From positions 8,432,001 through 8,496,000 of the forward strand of contig OZ316893.1 in the NCBI GenBank assembly GCA_973895155.1: a stretch of 64,000 nt of DNA, read 5' to 3'. Both the position numbers and the translations under genes were made by a program. The notes under the pieces are model-generated. The model saw only the letters and a list, made by a program, of their open reading frames with translations. It was not told where the DNA came from and did no database searches. Below, piece by piece: positions 24,375 through 35,850 of the stretch. Source of the DNA: Marsupella aquatica (Eukaryota; Marchantiophyta). Position 1 is the first letter of the stretch. Every line of letters begins with the position of its first letter.

Positions 24375-26042
24375 CTAAAGGAAAGTGTTATCTGTTGCAA
24401 AGATATCAGGTTGCGGAGGAGGGGAAGGGTCGACAGATTTCATTAAAGATCCAATCTGGGCTTCTGTTTTTCCGCTTCTAAACAAATCGGATAGCAACTG
24501 AGTTTTCATGCTCAGGTTGGCCATAAATATGGCATGCTGCTGATCAGCACGTTGTCTTTTTGCAACCTGGGATGCAGTGAATTTTTCAAGCTTCAATTTG
24601 TGCTGCCGGTCAAGTCGCTTGTCCTTCGCAACCAATCCTCTGGCTACATGACGATAGTCTAATTCTTGTTTCTTCCATTGCATTTTGCTGTTGATTAGGT
24701 CCTTCTGGAACTCACTTTTCTCCTTGCGCTTGTCTGCATACATAGACGTCAAAGTGCCCTTTGAGGTGGCACTTCCTTCTGGGGTCATCCTCTTTTTTTG
24801 CACAGACGATGCCTTAGTATTTGAGGCATGGCCCACTTGGGCAGTACTCGGAACATTAGTTCGACCTGATACTGGTGCTGGTTGTCCTGCAACAGAATTG
24901 GGAGGCACACTTTGTGGTGTCGCATGTTGTGCTAGCCGGTTCTGAGGCACCCTCACCTCCTCTGATGGTGGGGGTGGTTGGGGCTCAGTATGGAAGCAGT
25001 CATCATCACGCATTGGAGAAGGGATGGTGTAATCGGGAAACTGTGCAACAAGTCGTCCTCTAGAGTTGTTGGGGAATTAGTGATAATTGACACTCATAAA
25101 TGAAATCAGCCATAGAAGATTAAAGGAATAAATTAAAGAACTCCAAAAGTGAAGTCTTTTTGGACAATGAAAATAAAGTTTGCTATTGGCAATGAAGTCG
25201 GTAATAATCATCAAAAAGCTTGCAGCATGAAGCATCAAATGCATTCAGGCACGGATATGTATATCGTGTAACTCTGGCAATCTCATTATTACCAGCCATG
25301 ATGTGGGTTGGAGAAGCCGGTTGAACCATTTCGCAATCACTGTCTTCGATGTCTGCATTGTCGTCCTCGGCATCTATGCTGATTGTAATTCCAGAATTGT
25401 GAAAACCTGACGAGACTGTAGTGGGTGGAGCCACGTTGGCTCGTTCACCAAGAATGCTATGCATCCAATCAAAATGTGGACACATCTTGTCCAATTTCCC
25501 TCAATTGTCATTCCAATCACGATTTCCTCCTCAGTCAATCCACCCCCGCTCTGGTTCTTCACCAACAATGCCTTCCGATACATCTCCTGATATCTACCAC
25601 ATTGCTTGCCCAGATTTGCTCCATCCATAGCTGGAAATCCGTGTTGAGCTAAGATGACGACCATAGATGCAAAAGCTGTCTTCTTGTTATGATACTTGGC
25701 CCCTATCCGAGTTTTCCTACCTGATCCATGGATTGCATCGAAGTGCTCTGGAACCTCTATGTAATCAAGAATCTTTGAATAATCATCATACTTCAATTTC
25801 ATGCCGCTGCCCCCAGGAAATCTAGACATTGAGCTTCTCCATGTAGTTTGTAACATTTCGCCTTCAATTAGAGTTGTTGGTTGAACAGGACGTGGAGGAA
25901 TAAAAGCCCTAGTTGGAGCTCTATGACAAGACGAATTAGTGGGAGTGGGAGACTGAGGTGACTTGAGAGGGCTTGCATTCAGGTCATGGATTTCCATAGA
26001 GCATTGAGAAGAAAGAGGAGAGTTGGAATTGATGTGCTCCAT
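24375..26042 (-). pseudogene. Harbinger-associated Myb/SANT-like DNA-binding protein, frameshifted
   Basis: Partner protein that in this superfamily helps the transposase find the nucleus and the element ends. The first part (26042 to about 25500) starts MEHINSNSPL and contains the trihelix-like region MKLKYDDYSKILDYIEVP, KYHNKKTAFASMVVIL and LGKQCGRYQEMYRKAL. Near 25497-25503 the frame shifts by one base: GMTIEG continues as LDKMCPHFDWMHSILGERAN in another frame (to 25183). A further exon follows an acceptor near 25064 and ends at 24375. It holds a Pro-rich linker and a charged helix (MYADKRKEKSEF, QWKKQELDYRHVA) like the C-termini of these proteins. The same-strand order and the neighbour support the call. 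Confidence 0.75.
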
Positions 26043-26100
26043 GTTTGAGTCTTGAGATGAAATGCAATAATAAAAGAGGGAAGAGTGCTACGTTGTTTTT

Positions 26101-29100
26101 CCCTGGCCCATCCCTTGAGGTTCGTTAAAAAATGGGGCCCTATACATATTACCATTTTAGTGGTTCTTCAGGTTGTTGCCCATCCCTCGAGGTTTGTTCA
26201 AAAACGTGCCATGTACATATTCCATTAATAGTGCAGAAGGACAGTGATGGCAGACCGTCTCAAAATTCCCCCCCCCTTTTTAGTGGGCGTCATCCTTGGT
26301 CCGTAATAGGCGTCATCGCGGCTTCCTCTTGGCGGGCCTTCTCAAAATCTCCCCCCCCCCCACTTGCATAGAGTCCATACTGGAAGCTCGGGGCCCTTGT
26401 AGTGGCCTTGCTCCCGGCCCCGTCTTGGCAGACCGGGGTCTCATAATTGAGACCCTCTATTGACGAACCCTTGACTGCAACTACGGCAGACCAACCGGCT
26501 CTTTCCTACAGCGTTGATGTACCGGTATCTCCCAGTAGTGAATTGTATGATACCATGGACTGCGTTAATGTCTACCACATTTGTTCTTTCCACCATAGTA
26601 GTACCCCAGAGTGTGTGGTTAAACTACCACTATCCATATAAATATCGCTTGCGCCAAGACCTGGGCGGTTCATTTTCTCCTTGTGCCCGGCGAAGGCTCA
26701 GCAAACGAGTTCCAGCCCTAGCCAGAGGGCTCTATAATACCTGTTGGGTTAGCGAGTTTGCCAAAAAGTTTTTTGCTCCTATGCATTTGTCAGGTAGGTT
26801 TGTGACTGCCTTTGTGAGCATGAAAGTTGCTATGCTGCCATAGCCATGGGGGTTCCTCGGTGAGCTGGGCTCAAAAATCTTCTACCTTAGACGTGTTTGA
26901 TACCTACAGATTTCATTGCTGTCATGCAAACCCTCGTCGACGCTTAACCACGTACTTGGGTTTGAGCGGCTACCCTAGTTAGCGGTGATCCTGATTAATT
27001 TAGGGCATTGCCAGGTAGATTTAGCGGCTGGTGAGCGACCGGCGCTAGGATTGCGGCTTGGGATTTAACCCGCCTCACCGCCACCTAGAAGACGGCGGCA
27101 CCGGATAGGGCCAGGTGGTCAATTAGGTTAGTTAGCTGGTAGGTTTGTCTAATCTGGGATCAGTCTATCTTGCACACCACTGTTTCGTCTTTTATGGTGA
27201 GGTTTCAGTGGCTGGGAGGGCTCCTCACAGATTGCTTTATTGGGTGAGGCAGCCCATCCCTTGGGATCCATTGGGTATACCTTCTGGGCCTCCCTTCATT
27301 CACTTCAGTTCTGAAGTGAATCCGGTTACAATTTCTAGTTTCTTGCTTAGTAGCGCTCGTTGATTACACGTAGATGATCGTTGCATAGCGTGCCCATCAA
27401 TTACATAGAGGGCGGTCGGTTTTTCATCGTTGAGTAGTGCTTACATTGCTGCCTTACAGTTTTCCGCCCATTTTAGTAAAGCGCATTACAGATTCACTTA
27501 CTCCAGACTCACTTTGTCTCACGTTTTATTGAGTAGATAGGATGCTTTTCTTTTTTTGTTTTTGTAGCAAGTAGACAGCTGATAGGATAGTAAGTGTATT
27601 CACTAGACAGGTTTGCGGTTACGACACAGCTGGTACATCGATGCACTCTAGCACGATATTGCCTACATGAACCTAGTAAGGGTTGTCTTTCATTTGTCCA
27701 TGTCTGTGATTCATCCTGTAGTGCAGAAGTGACCTGCCTATTTACCATGTGGCGATGGAGGAGAGCAAAGGAGAATAACAGTTTTAGATGTACTTCCCTT
27801 ATAGTTCATCAATATCGCCTGGACTATGACTAGAATGTGGCCAAGTGGAGGAGTGGCGTGGAGGCTGGAGGAAGGCGCATGATGAGCAAGCAACACAAGG
27901 ACTCACTAGTCCTACGAGCTACAAAGTATTGATAAAGAGGATCTATAGATTACCAGTGTATAAATTCTTAGTGTACAGTAGGCAATTTTAGTGTACATTA
28001 GACGAGACATTAGAAGTGTACAATTCTCAAATTCAAAAACTAATCACACGACAAGCAACAATGTCCGCCTTAGAAAGGAAGGAGGTGAACAACCAATGAG
28101 AGTGGCCGCTCTGAGAATGACAATGTGTAAACCTCCAAAGTCTTTGTTATAACAACACTAGACAACCTAAACTTCCCACATCTATGCAGAAATGTTTAAG
28201 CCAACACATTCTAGTGCAATGTTCAAATTCAAAGTCCTTATGGGCAAAAGTCTATTCAACAACAAGAAGGCGAAAAGCATTTATTATTTTCCTGATCTCT
28301 GTTGCAATGTTGTGCTCTTCAGTATGCACAGATTTATAACTCCCCATTTTCATTCATAGTGATAGCTATTTGAAGACCTTGTTCAAACACAATGGCTAAT
28401 GCCAATATGAATCAAACTGGAAGATCATCGTCCTTCAATCAATCGTCCTTATTGTTTAGCCAAAGTCAAAATCAGTGGTGAACCTTGCCACCCAACGCTC
28501 TCACCAATCCCAACATCCACGCCTAAGTGCCCCTGGTGTCTGAATGCCTCCATGGAACTCCTTGAGCAAGCAACTTGATGCCCCTTGCATCGTCCGCGGC
28601 CACTCCCATACGAAGCCGTGTTTGCCCTCTAACACAATCGTCGCTCAATGGTCCTAATTGTCTGCACACGCAACCAAGTACCTTGGTAAGTACCCAACCG
28701 GATCTAGATCTCCCCAAGTGTGGCATCCCAACTCAAGCTCAACATACATTGGTAAGTAGGTCAGCGATAGGTCCTCCCGTTGCCATAAGCCGGAACCAAA
28801 GCCTGCACCCATTGTTCATCCAGAATAGCCCATCTTTGGGTGCAGCCCTGGTCCCCCTTGTACCTATCCATCACCAACTGATCGCCCTGCCCCCAGGACA
28901 TGCTCATGGCCCAAATAGCATAGCTTATCCTAAAGCTTGTCCCAAAATTTTCCCAACACGTCGGGATTAGCATGGCCCTAACTCTAGCAACCAACTCCTG
29001 GTTCTCACCCCACTGATGGCCTAGGGACCAAGTGCCCTTGGAACTCATTCTCCATGCCTACTTGGCCTTGCCTTCCCAACACAAGCTCCCTTGGGAGACT

Positions 29101-30150
29101 AAACATGGTTTGACAACTATTTTGGTAGGATTTGGCAAGTGAGCGAGATAACCCCCGCACTCGCCCCCGCAAACCCCGATAACTCATGACACCCCTAGAC
29201 CCAGTTGAGCTCAGGAGGATGTAGTCCTCCTTGAATAGCAAAATAGACTTCCATAGAGGATGTAGTCCTCCTTGAGAGCAAAAAATGAGAATACCCCATT
29301 GGGATCTATCAATGCTTATGATGAACTGGCCATCCATCGGACGGGGCAAACAATAACGTCTTTTATCTCTCACATAACGTCTTCGGAGAACACTTGATGT
29401 ACAACAAAGCTCTGGATTTGTGTTGTCGAAGATGGCCCTGCATTGTACTTCTCCTCTTCTATGAATCCAAGGCCCTAGTTCTTTTCTAAATAGTCACGTT
29501 GTTCAATCTAAAAGAACAGACATAAAAAACAAATGTATTCAAGATTGTCAATCTTCCCATGTATATCTTTGTATCTTTTGAAGACAAAAAAAGCAAAAGG
29601 CAACAAGCAAACCTAACTACTATTGGTATCGGCGAGCAAGTTTATAGATGGGTCTATGATGCCACAATGACCTGTCACTCTACGGGCAAGATTATGGCTT
29701 GATTTTTTACTCTACTCATGTAAATTGACCAGTGATCCATCACAGGATATCGTGTTTGATTTTTGTCAGCAAACATAGTCAACAATGTCTCATGCATCTT
29801 GTTACTCACTTGCTACCCCTCTGGTGGTGGACAAAAGAGTATGACAGCAGGGGAACAAAGAATGGGATTGACAAAACTTTCCGAACCTTCTCTATTGGTC
29901 CCCTGTGTGAACCACAATTGTCCCCTCTGTGAAGCACACTTTCCGGACCTTCTCTATCGCTCCCTTGTATGAAGCACAATTAATTGTCTCCTCTATGAAG
30001 CACAATCGTCCCTTCTGTGAAACACAATTGTCCCCTCTACAAGGCACAATCGTCCACGGAAACCACCAATGTTGCTCCTTAATTTGTTTGGCCACGTTGA
30101 GGAGCTTTCTAACTTGATAAGACCTGGAAGTCACATACATACATACCATG
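26101..30150. other. Repeat-rich region without a recognised gene
   Basis: An 80-bp imperfect tandem duplication (GCCCATCCCTNGAGGTTNGTT) lies at about 26107-26270. C-homopolymer runs occur near 26270 and 26350. At 29210-29275 the word GAGGATGTAGTCCTCCTTGA, itself partly palindromic, occurs twice. Frames up to 131 codons (28575-28970 on +, 28761-29048 on -) overlap each other and show no motif I know. The region may contain old LTR-element pieces, but I cannot show paired LTRs. Confidence 0.45.
29905..30056. repeat. Degenerate ~25-bp tandem repeat
   Basis: At least five imperfect units of the type GAAGCACAATTGTCCCCTCT follow each other, with changes such as CACAATCGTCCCTTCTGTG and CACAATTGTCCCCTCTACAA. 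Confidence 0.75.
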
Positions 30151-30159
30151 CCTTATAGG

Positions 30160-31060
30160 GTGCCCTCAAGATGTCTCATGGGAAGGTGATGGCTTGGTTG
30201 ATGGATGGTATGTCCATGCAAATATCTTCTTCTATTAGTGTTCATCATGGACGATATGAAGAGGAAGGGGATGTAATAACATTTGAGGATCCTGATCACT
30301 TTGGATGGATAAATGATGAGCACCTTGCTAATGAAGAGGACTTGGGACATTTGGGCTCATTGCTAAGGTACTTTCAATACCATTCATCATTGTACTTTTA
30401 AGATTGCATTCTTTCGATAATCTCTTATTTCCAGGTTTGCATTTGGAGTATCCCTCTTTAAAGAACTCTTCTTTTCTATGTGTTCAAAAAATTGGGGTTA
30501 TCCAAAATTTAGAGGTTTTATTTTTGGTACATTAGCATTTAGTATTCTTGACCCATGTTTTTATTTATTTATTGCAGTCATCTTGTGGTGCACCATCATC
30601 CAATCCAAATGGTGACAAATCCATTCCTAATGTGACATCACCTTCACATGAAGAGCAAGTTCATTCAGACTCCGACACTAGTCTATTTGACCACATTCCA
30701 TCCGGGAATGAGGATGTTGAGCACATTCCGGACTCCAACATAGAGGTGGAAGATTGTTCCATAATGTCCAATTTCCAGGTAACTTATAGGTTTAGGGTTC
30801 TCAATAAATTTACTTTGTGCTACCTTGGCTCCATAAATTGACAAGTCATGCAAATGAGAAAGTTTAGTGTTTCATAGGTAATGCATTCATTTTATATAAA
30901 GCTTGCCTTCAACTAAGAAACAAATATTGCACCCTAAATCCTAAACATATGTCAAATAAGGATGGACCCATTCATTTGCTGGATGTGGCTGATCCATCAA
31001 CATTTAGACTAGACGATATGGTTTTCATGGATTTTGGATTTCAAGAGAATCACTCTCAGG
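30160..31060 (+). pseudogene. Exon-like acidic segments, unrecognised
   Basis: Three open segments end in good donor contexts: one to 30367 (SLL, then AAG|GTACTT), one at 30578-30778 between TTGCAG and CAG|GTAACT, and one ending at 31058 (CAG|GTATTA). They encode acidic words such as YEEEGDVITFEDPDHFGWIN, HIPSGNEDVEHIPD and FRLDDMVFMDFGFQ. The phase of the first does not fit the second, so no intact gene can be built. They could be the N-terminal part of the transposase-like remnant at 32.3-33.6 kb, or a captured gene piece. I do not recognise the family. Confidence 0.3.
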
Positions 31061-32340
31061 TATTATTTTTGAATTTGCACACTTTTGTCATTGTTATTTG
31101 CATCAATTCATAGGTTAGAATTATAATTTTGCAATTATGGCATTTTTATTTAACTTACCAATTGTTGTGTGTTTTTCTAGGCATCTAGTTCTTTAGAGCC
31201 CTATTCTGAGCTGTACAAGATGACTCCCATTTGGCATTTGAGTATAAGTCACTTGGGGGGTTAACTAAGTGTATATTTTGGGGTACCACATGCAATCCTA
31301 ACCTAATATAAATAGACATATTTTATAAAAAAATATTCCAAGCATATTCTCCATTTTCAATATTAATAACCTATTTTGTTTTATAAAATGTATATATTAA
31401 AAAATATTATATAAAATTGAATTTATAATACGGTTTTTTGTCTCGTATTTTTTTTTTAATTTAGTTAATTTCTATAAAAAAATACCTATTTTGGATCGCA
31501 CATGGTTCTTAAGATTTTTGATAGTCAACCTCCCAAGATGAGCTATCATCTCAACAAAATATGATTGAATCAGACCTTGAGAGTCTAGTGCAGTATGCTT
31601 TTTGGCAAAAGAGTTTAGGTTCACGTATTTTCCAACAGTTTTGTGTGAATTGTTGTATTGAAGGTTGTGTTAGCTAGTAAGTATTACATTAAGGACTTTA
31701 TGACACACCATCAGTTGTAAATATTGAACTTGAAGTGCCCAGCCAGGCATGCACAATCTTTCATGATCGGAGAAAATAAATTTCATATAGGTATGTCATC
31801 CACTCAAATTAAAACAATATTTTTGTACTTTTGTAGGCAATTGATTTAATCTTGTGTATATTCAAACCAAAAATTCACAAATCTTGTTTTATTGATGAAA
31901 ACAAGTGTTCCTGCAATTACTAGACTAATTTATCATTCTGCTCTCTCCGCTGGTCTAACACACAATATCATATGTGAACTTAGTCTCTCACATTCAAATC
32001 CATATTCCAAGAAACACACATTGGTTTCAATTTCATAATGGAGCCCGAAATAATATTGGATGGATTGGAGCAATACTCTAAGTTTAGAAAAATAAAAAAT
32101 AAAGGTTTCAACAAAATATAGCAAAAAGAGATAGTATGTAAATCTTCATTTCAGTGAGGCATGTGTTAGGTACATTAACTGATCAATTTTTGTTATTTAC
32201 TTAGTACTAGGTTTTTAGAGCATGCATGTAAATAGTGATTTCTAAATATTTTTTGATGTGTTTATGATAATTGTAGATTTTATTTCAATGATTCTATATG
32301 TATATTGTAATTGAGATTCATTGTGTCTGGGATATCATGA
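31061..32340. other. AT-rich spacer
   Basis: Very AT-rich DNA (most extreme at about 31300-31500) with homopolymer T and A runs. No reading frame with a recognisable motif is present. Confidence 0.5.
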
Positions 32341-33631
32341 CACTGTTCCTCTGATAGACGTGACTACTAGTAAGGTAGTAGAGCTTGTTACAATTGACCA
32401 AGTTGAGACTAGGAATTCAGGCACTATTGAGACAATTGGTGTTCGTCGTGCCTTGCAACATCTTTAGCATGTTGGGATTACAATTAATGAGGTTGTTCAT
32501 GATGATAACAACAGAGTTGATGTTATTCTTCATGAGCTCAATGGTGATAACCAAAAGGATTTGTGGCACAAATGTAAGAATCTATTGAAGGAGTTAACAA
32601 AGAGTTAGCAAATCTGAAAGAAACATCCTTGGAAGGAATTAGGCAAATTCATTGTTTGGGTGTTGTAAGATTGGTGCAAAAATCAGGATTTGAAGGCTTA
32701 CACAGGTAATAGGATAGAGTTGGTGCACTGCATTGAAAAACACATCTAGAGGACTTCAAGAGGAAGGCATCACATTGCACACTAGCAGACAATTAAAGTA
32801 TCCAAAACTGACAAAGAAACAACTTGGTGATAAGTTCAAGAGTTGGTTCTACCATTGTTGCTACAATGCAAAAGAAAGGTAGGATGATACAGAACTTATA
32901 GTGTTTAACTGCATTGAAATTAACTTGAGTGATTGAACTCTTAGATTGATTGAGCTAAGCTAACTCTTTAATTGAATTGTAATGACTACTTACAAGGGAA
33001 ATGATGATGCTATCATATTGGACATGGAGATCATCACTACAGCTGACCATTGAGCTGGTAACCATGAACCCTGCAAAAACTTTTTCCTTGCAAGTGTTGT
33101 GAGGAAGATGCAATTTATATGCCATACTATATCGTTGGTAAGTGAAATGCTACTATTCATTATACTTGATTGTAAGTTGGGTATGAGATCACGTGTTTGA
33201 ATTGTTGGTAATCTAATCATTTTAGATTTCTAATATTTAAAAATGTGAATATTTATGGATTTTGCGGGGGAGCTACAAACATAGCTCTAGACCAATAGCT
33301 CTATAAGAACATGACTTCAATCAATATTTGTTTGTACAGTAGAGCCCGAGCAAAAATATTCAATGAAAAATTTCATGGAAACATCAACAAATATGCTATG
33401 AAGAGGATTCAATTTTCTATGGCTCATGAAGCCCGCATGGCATATGTTGCAATGTGCTGGAATGAAAACATTGGTCGAGAGATGATACGAGTTCGCACAC
33501 GACAACATAGTAATACGTCATATGTCAGCGTACGTCAAAGGTTAATTTGTGACCTTGTTTGTAGAAGCATTAGATGCAAGAAAGACGTGGCCCGTATTAT
33601 ATTTGAAAGAGGCGTAGACTATGATTTGTGA
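32341..33631 (+). pseudogene. Remnant of a DDE-like transposase of an unnamed family
   Basis: Two separated pieces look like one protein. The first (about 32345-32600) reads IETIGVRRALQHL, a TAG stop, then HVGITINEVVHDDNNRVDVI and KDLWHKCKNLLKEL. The pattern D-x-R/N-x-V followed about 30 residues later by D-x-WH-x-CKN is what I associate with a group of uncharacterised DDE-like transposases, where it runs TTDRHTQI then DVWHFCKN. The last piece (33311-33631) ends with AMKRIQFSMAHEARMAYVAM and CWNENIGRE, resembling the C-terminus of the same group. The DNA between has several stops and patches such as KFKSWFYHCCYNAKER. It is not functional. Confidence 0.45.
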
Positions 33632-34009
33632 ATACTTGATACATTTATTTTGGCCGAAAATTTCCACACTTGTCGTGCATTTGACATTTTGATGTATAAA
33701 TTGTGGATTTAGTATATTCACTGCCATATTTTTAATCTCATATAACACCTTGCCATTTGTTTTTGTTTTTATAATATAGTATATATATGAGTAGAATATG
33801 AAAGTTAGGGTTTAGCACCATGAATAAAAGTTGTGAGTTGTGTTGTCTTTTGTGATTACTTGGGAAATGGCCATGGATAAAGTGTTTCTCACTTGCCCTC
33901 CCTATGAAAAGTAACATGCATGACATTGCATTATTGAAGAACTTAGTGGATACATTGCAACATTTTTCTAAAATTTTACAATACTTCAAAGAGAAATTGA
34001 ACCCCTCAT

Positions 34010-34975
34010 GTTGCCATCCAGTAGGAGTTTCAACCCAAAAGAGGGGGAAGGAGGCACAAGCCAAACAAAGACAAAAAAGAGTAACACAAAGAACCCATAC
34101 AACGATTATACTAGTAAGAGATAAACAAATAAGGATACTTAAAAAAATCACAACCTCAAAAATAAAAGGCAAAAACCAGGATGGTGTTTGCCTCGCAGCT
34201 CCCAAGGGTTTTGCACTACAGTTGGGAGAAGAGGAAGCACATGCCAAACAAAGAAAAGAAAATAATATAGTAGAACAAAGAAAAGAAAATAATATAGTTA
34301 AACAAAGACTATATTATTGACAGGTTCAAAAAATATTACTGAAATAACTAATTTGCTACAAAACTCTACTAATATTTGTAATAGTAATGTAGAGCAAAAT
34401 GAGTTATTGACTCAAACTTTAATAGAAAATTTTAAACTTGGTAAAACAGACCCAAATAATTCAGTGAATTTCTTTGGGTCTGTTTATACTAGTAAAAGAT
34501 AAACAAATAAGGATACATAAAAAAATCACAACCTCAAAAATAGAAGGCAAAAACCAGGATGGTGTTTGCATCATAGCTCCCAAGGGTTTTGCACTCCACT
34601 TGGGAGAAGAGGAGGCCCATGCCAAACAAAGAAAAGAAAAAAATATAGTTGAACAAAAAGAAGAAAATAATATAGTTAAACAAAGACTATATTATTGACA
34701 GGTTTCAAAAAATATTACTGAAATAGTTAATTTGCTACAAATTTCTACTAATATTTGTAATACTAATGTAGAGAAAATGAGTTATTGACTCAAACTTTAA
34801 TAAAAAAATTAAACTTGGTAAAATAGACCCAAATAATTCAGTTTATTTGGGTCTGTTTATACTAGTAAGAGATAAACAAATAAGGATACATAAAAAATAT
34901 CACAACTCCAAAAATAAAAGGCAAAACCCAGGATGGTGTTTGCATCGCATCTCCCAAGGGTTTTACACTAATGTG
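34010..34975. repeat. Tandem array of a ~370-bp unit with hairpin and CTAG junctions
   Basis: Units begin with TAAGAGATAAACAAATAAGG just after CTAG at 34111-34114, 34489-34492 and 34862-34865. The third unit is cut short. Each unit contains AAAACCAGGATGGTGTTTGC, CTCCCAAGGGTTTTGCACT, GTTGGGAGAAGAGGA and ATGCCAAACAAAGAAAAG. Before the second and third CTAG there is an 11-bp hairpin stem (GACCCAAA paired with TTTGGGTC). A further unit lies at about 50225-50440. On - the core reads as an exon-like piece after a TTTGTTTAG acceptor. Confidence 0.85.
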
Positions 34976-35401
34976 ACTAACATTATTTTTTACTACAGTT
35001 CTACAGTGGACACGGGACAGCTCTGTATTCAGTGTCACCTCCTCCACTTGTTTTTCACACTCACAATCGTACTTTTCATGGTAAGAAGACTCAAATTGTT
35101 GTCTCGCCTTGAGAGTTGCTCTTGTACAGATTATGTGGTTTTCTTCTATCTCTTTGGGAAGGATAGCCTGGAAGAGGGTTGCCATCTACTGTAGTAGTTC
35201 TACTGTGACTTAGGTCTCCTAAGCTGAAAGGTTGGGAAGATTGTTTTGTGGCCAACTCAGAACTTTCCTTTGGTGTGCGCAATGTAGTGCAATGAAATGT
35301 TGAGCTTTGACTACGGTGTGGAAAGGGGATGTGAACAAGATATCTTGTTGCAGGGTTCTATTACGAATTATGACTGCTAAAGACGTTGCTTATTGACGTA
35401 G

Positions 35402-35850
35402 ATCAAGATAAACTACCAGTTTGCCGAGATTTTTTACATAACAAGTGTTCAAGAGATACAACGTGCAGATATGTTCACCCTGAGCGCCACACAGAGGTGA
35501 GATAACTGCTTTTCAATTACTTATTTACTTAACGGTTTCTGGCCATCTTTCTTTTTCATGGAAATGGTCTTAGCGGATGCAAATTCGTTTTTGTATGGTA
35601 CATGGTAGCCTGATGTCTATGTTCTTGTTTACAGGTTGTTGACAATCATGTGACCCTCTGTAGAGATTCTCTACGGGGAAAGTGTAAAAGGGAACTGTGT
35701 CGTTTCTATCATCCGTCAAGAAAGGCACCTGCGTCGCGAGAAAATGGCCATCAATCACCTGCAAATCTGGAGTCCTCACACTCGTCTGACGTAGGTGCCA
35801 ATCTGAGCTCTGGAACAGTATCACCAGAAGGTGATGGATTAACCGCCTAA
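35402..35850 (+). CDS. Tandem CCCH zinc-finger protein (muscleblind-like), 5' end not found
   Basis: A probable RNA-binding protein. Exon 35402-35496 encodes DKLPVCRDFLHNKCSRDTTC then RYVHPE, a C-x7-C-x5-C-x3-H finger. The intron is GTGAG...TTTACAG and phase 0. Exon 35635-35850 encodes VTLCRDSLRGKCKRELCRFY then HPS, a C-x7-C-x4-C-x3-H finger, followed by a short Ser-rich tail and a TAA stop. The two-finger spacing and the CRD-x5-C wording resemble muscleblind-type CCCH pairs. The frame is open upstream only to 35374, where a TGA stands, and no start exon was found. Either the 5' exons lie further left across the tandem repeats, or this is a fragment. Confidence 0.7.

Larger units (their letters stand above)
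22103..26100. mobile_element. PIF/Harbinger DNA transposon, decayed
   Basis: The element is recognised by its two characteristic genes, a DDE transposase on + (22453-23953) and a Myb/SANT-like protein on - (24375-26042), arranged tail to tail 420 bp apart. Both are interrupted, so the copy cannot be autonomous. I could not find the terminal inverted repeats or the 3-bp TTA/TAA target duplication; the limits given are estimates. Confidence 0.75.

Noticed and set aside
28575-29048. Overlapping 131- and 95-codon frames on opposite strands
   Set aside because: No motif, no splice signals that fit, and opposite-strand overlap; probably chance or very old repeat.
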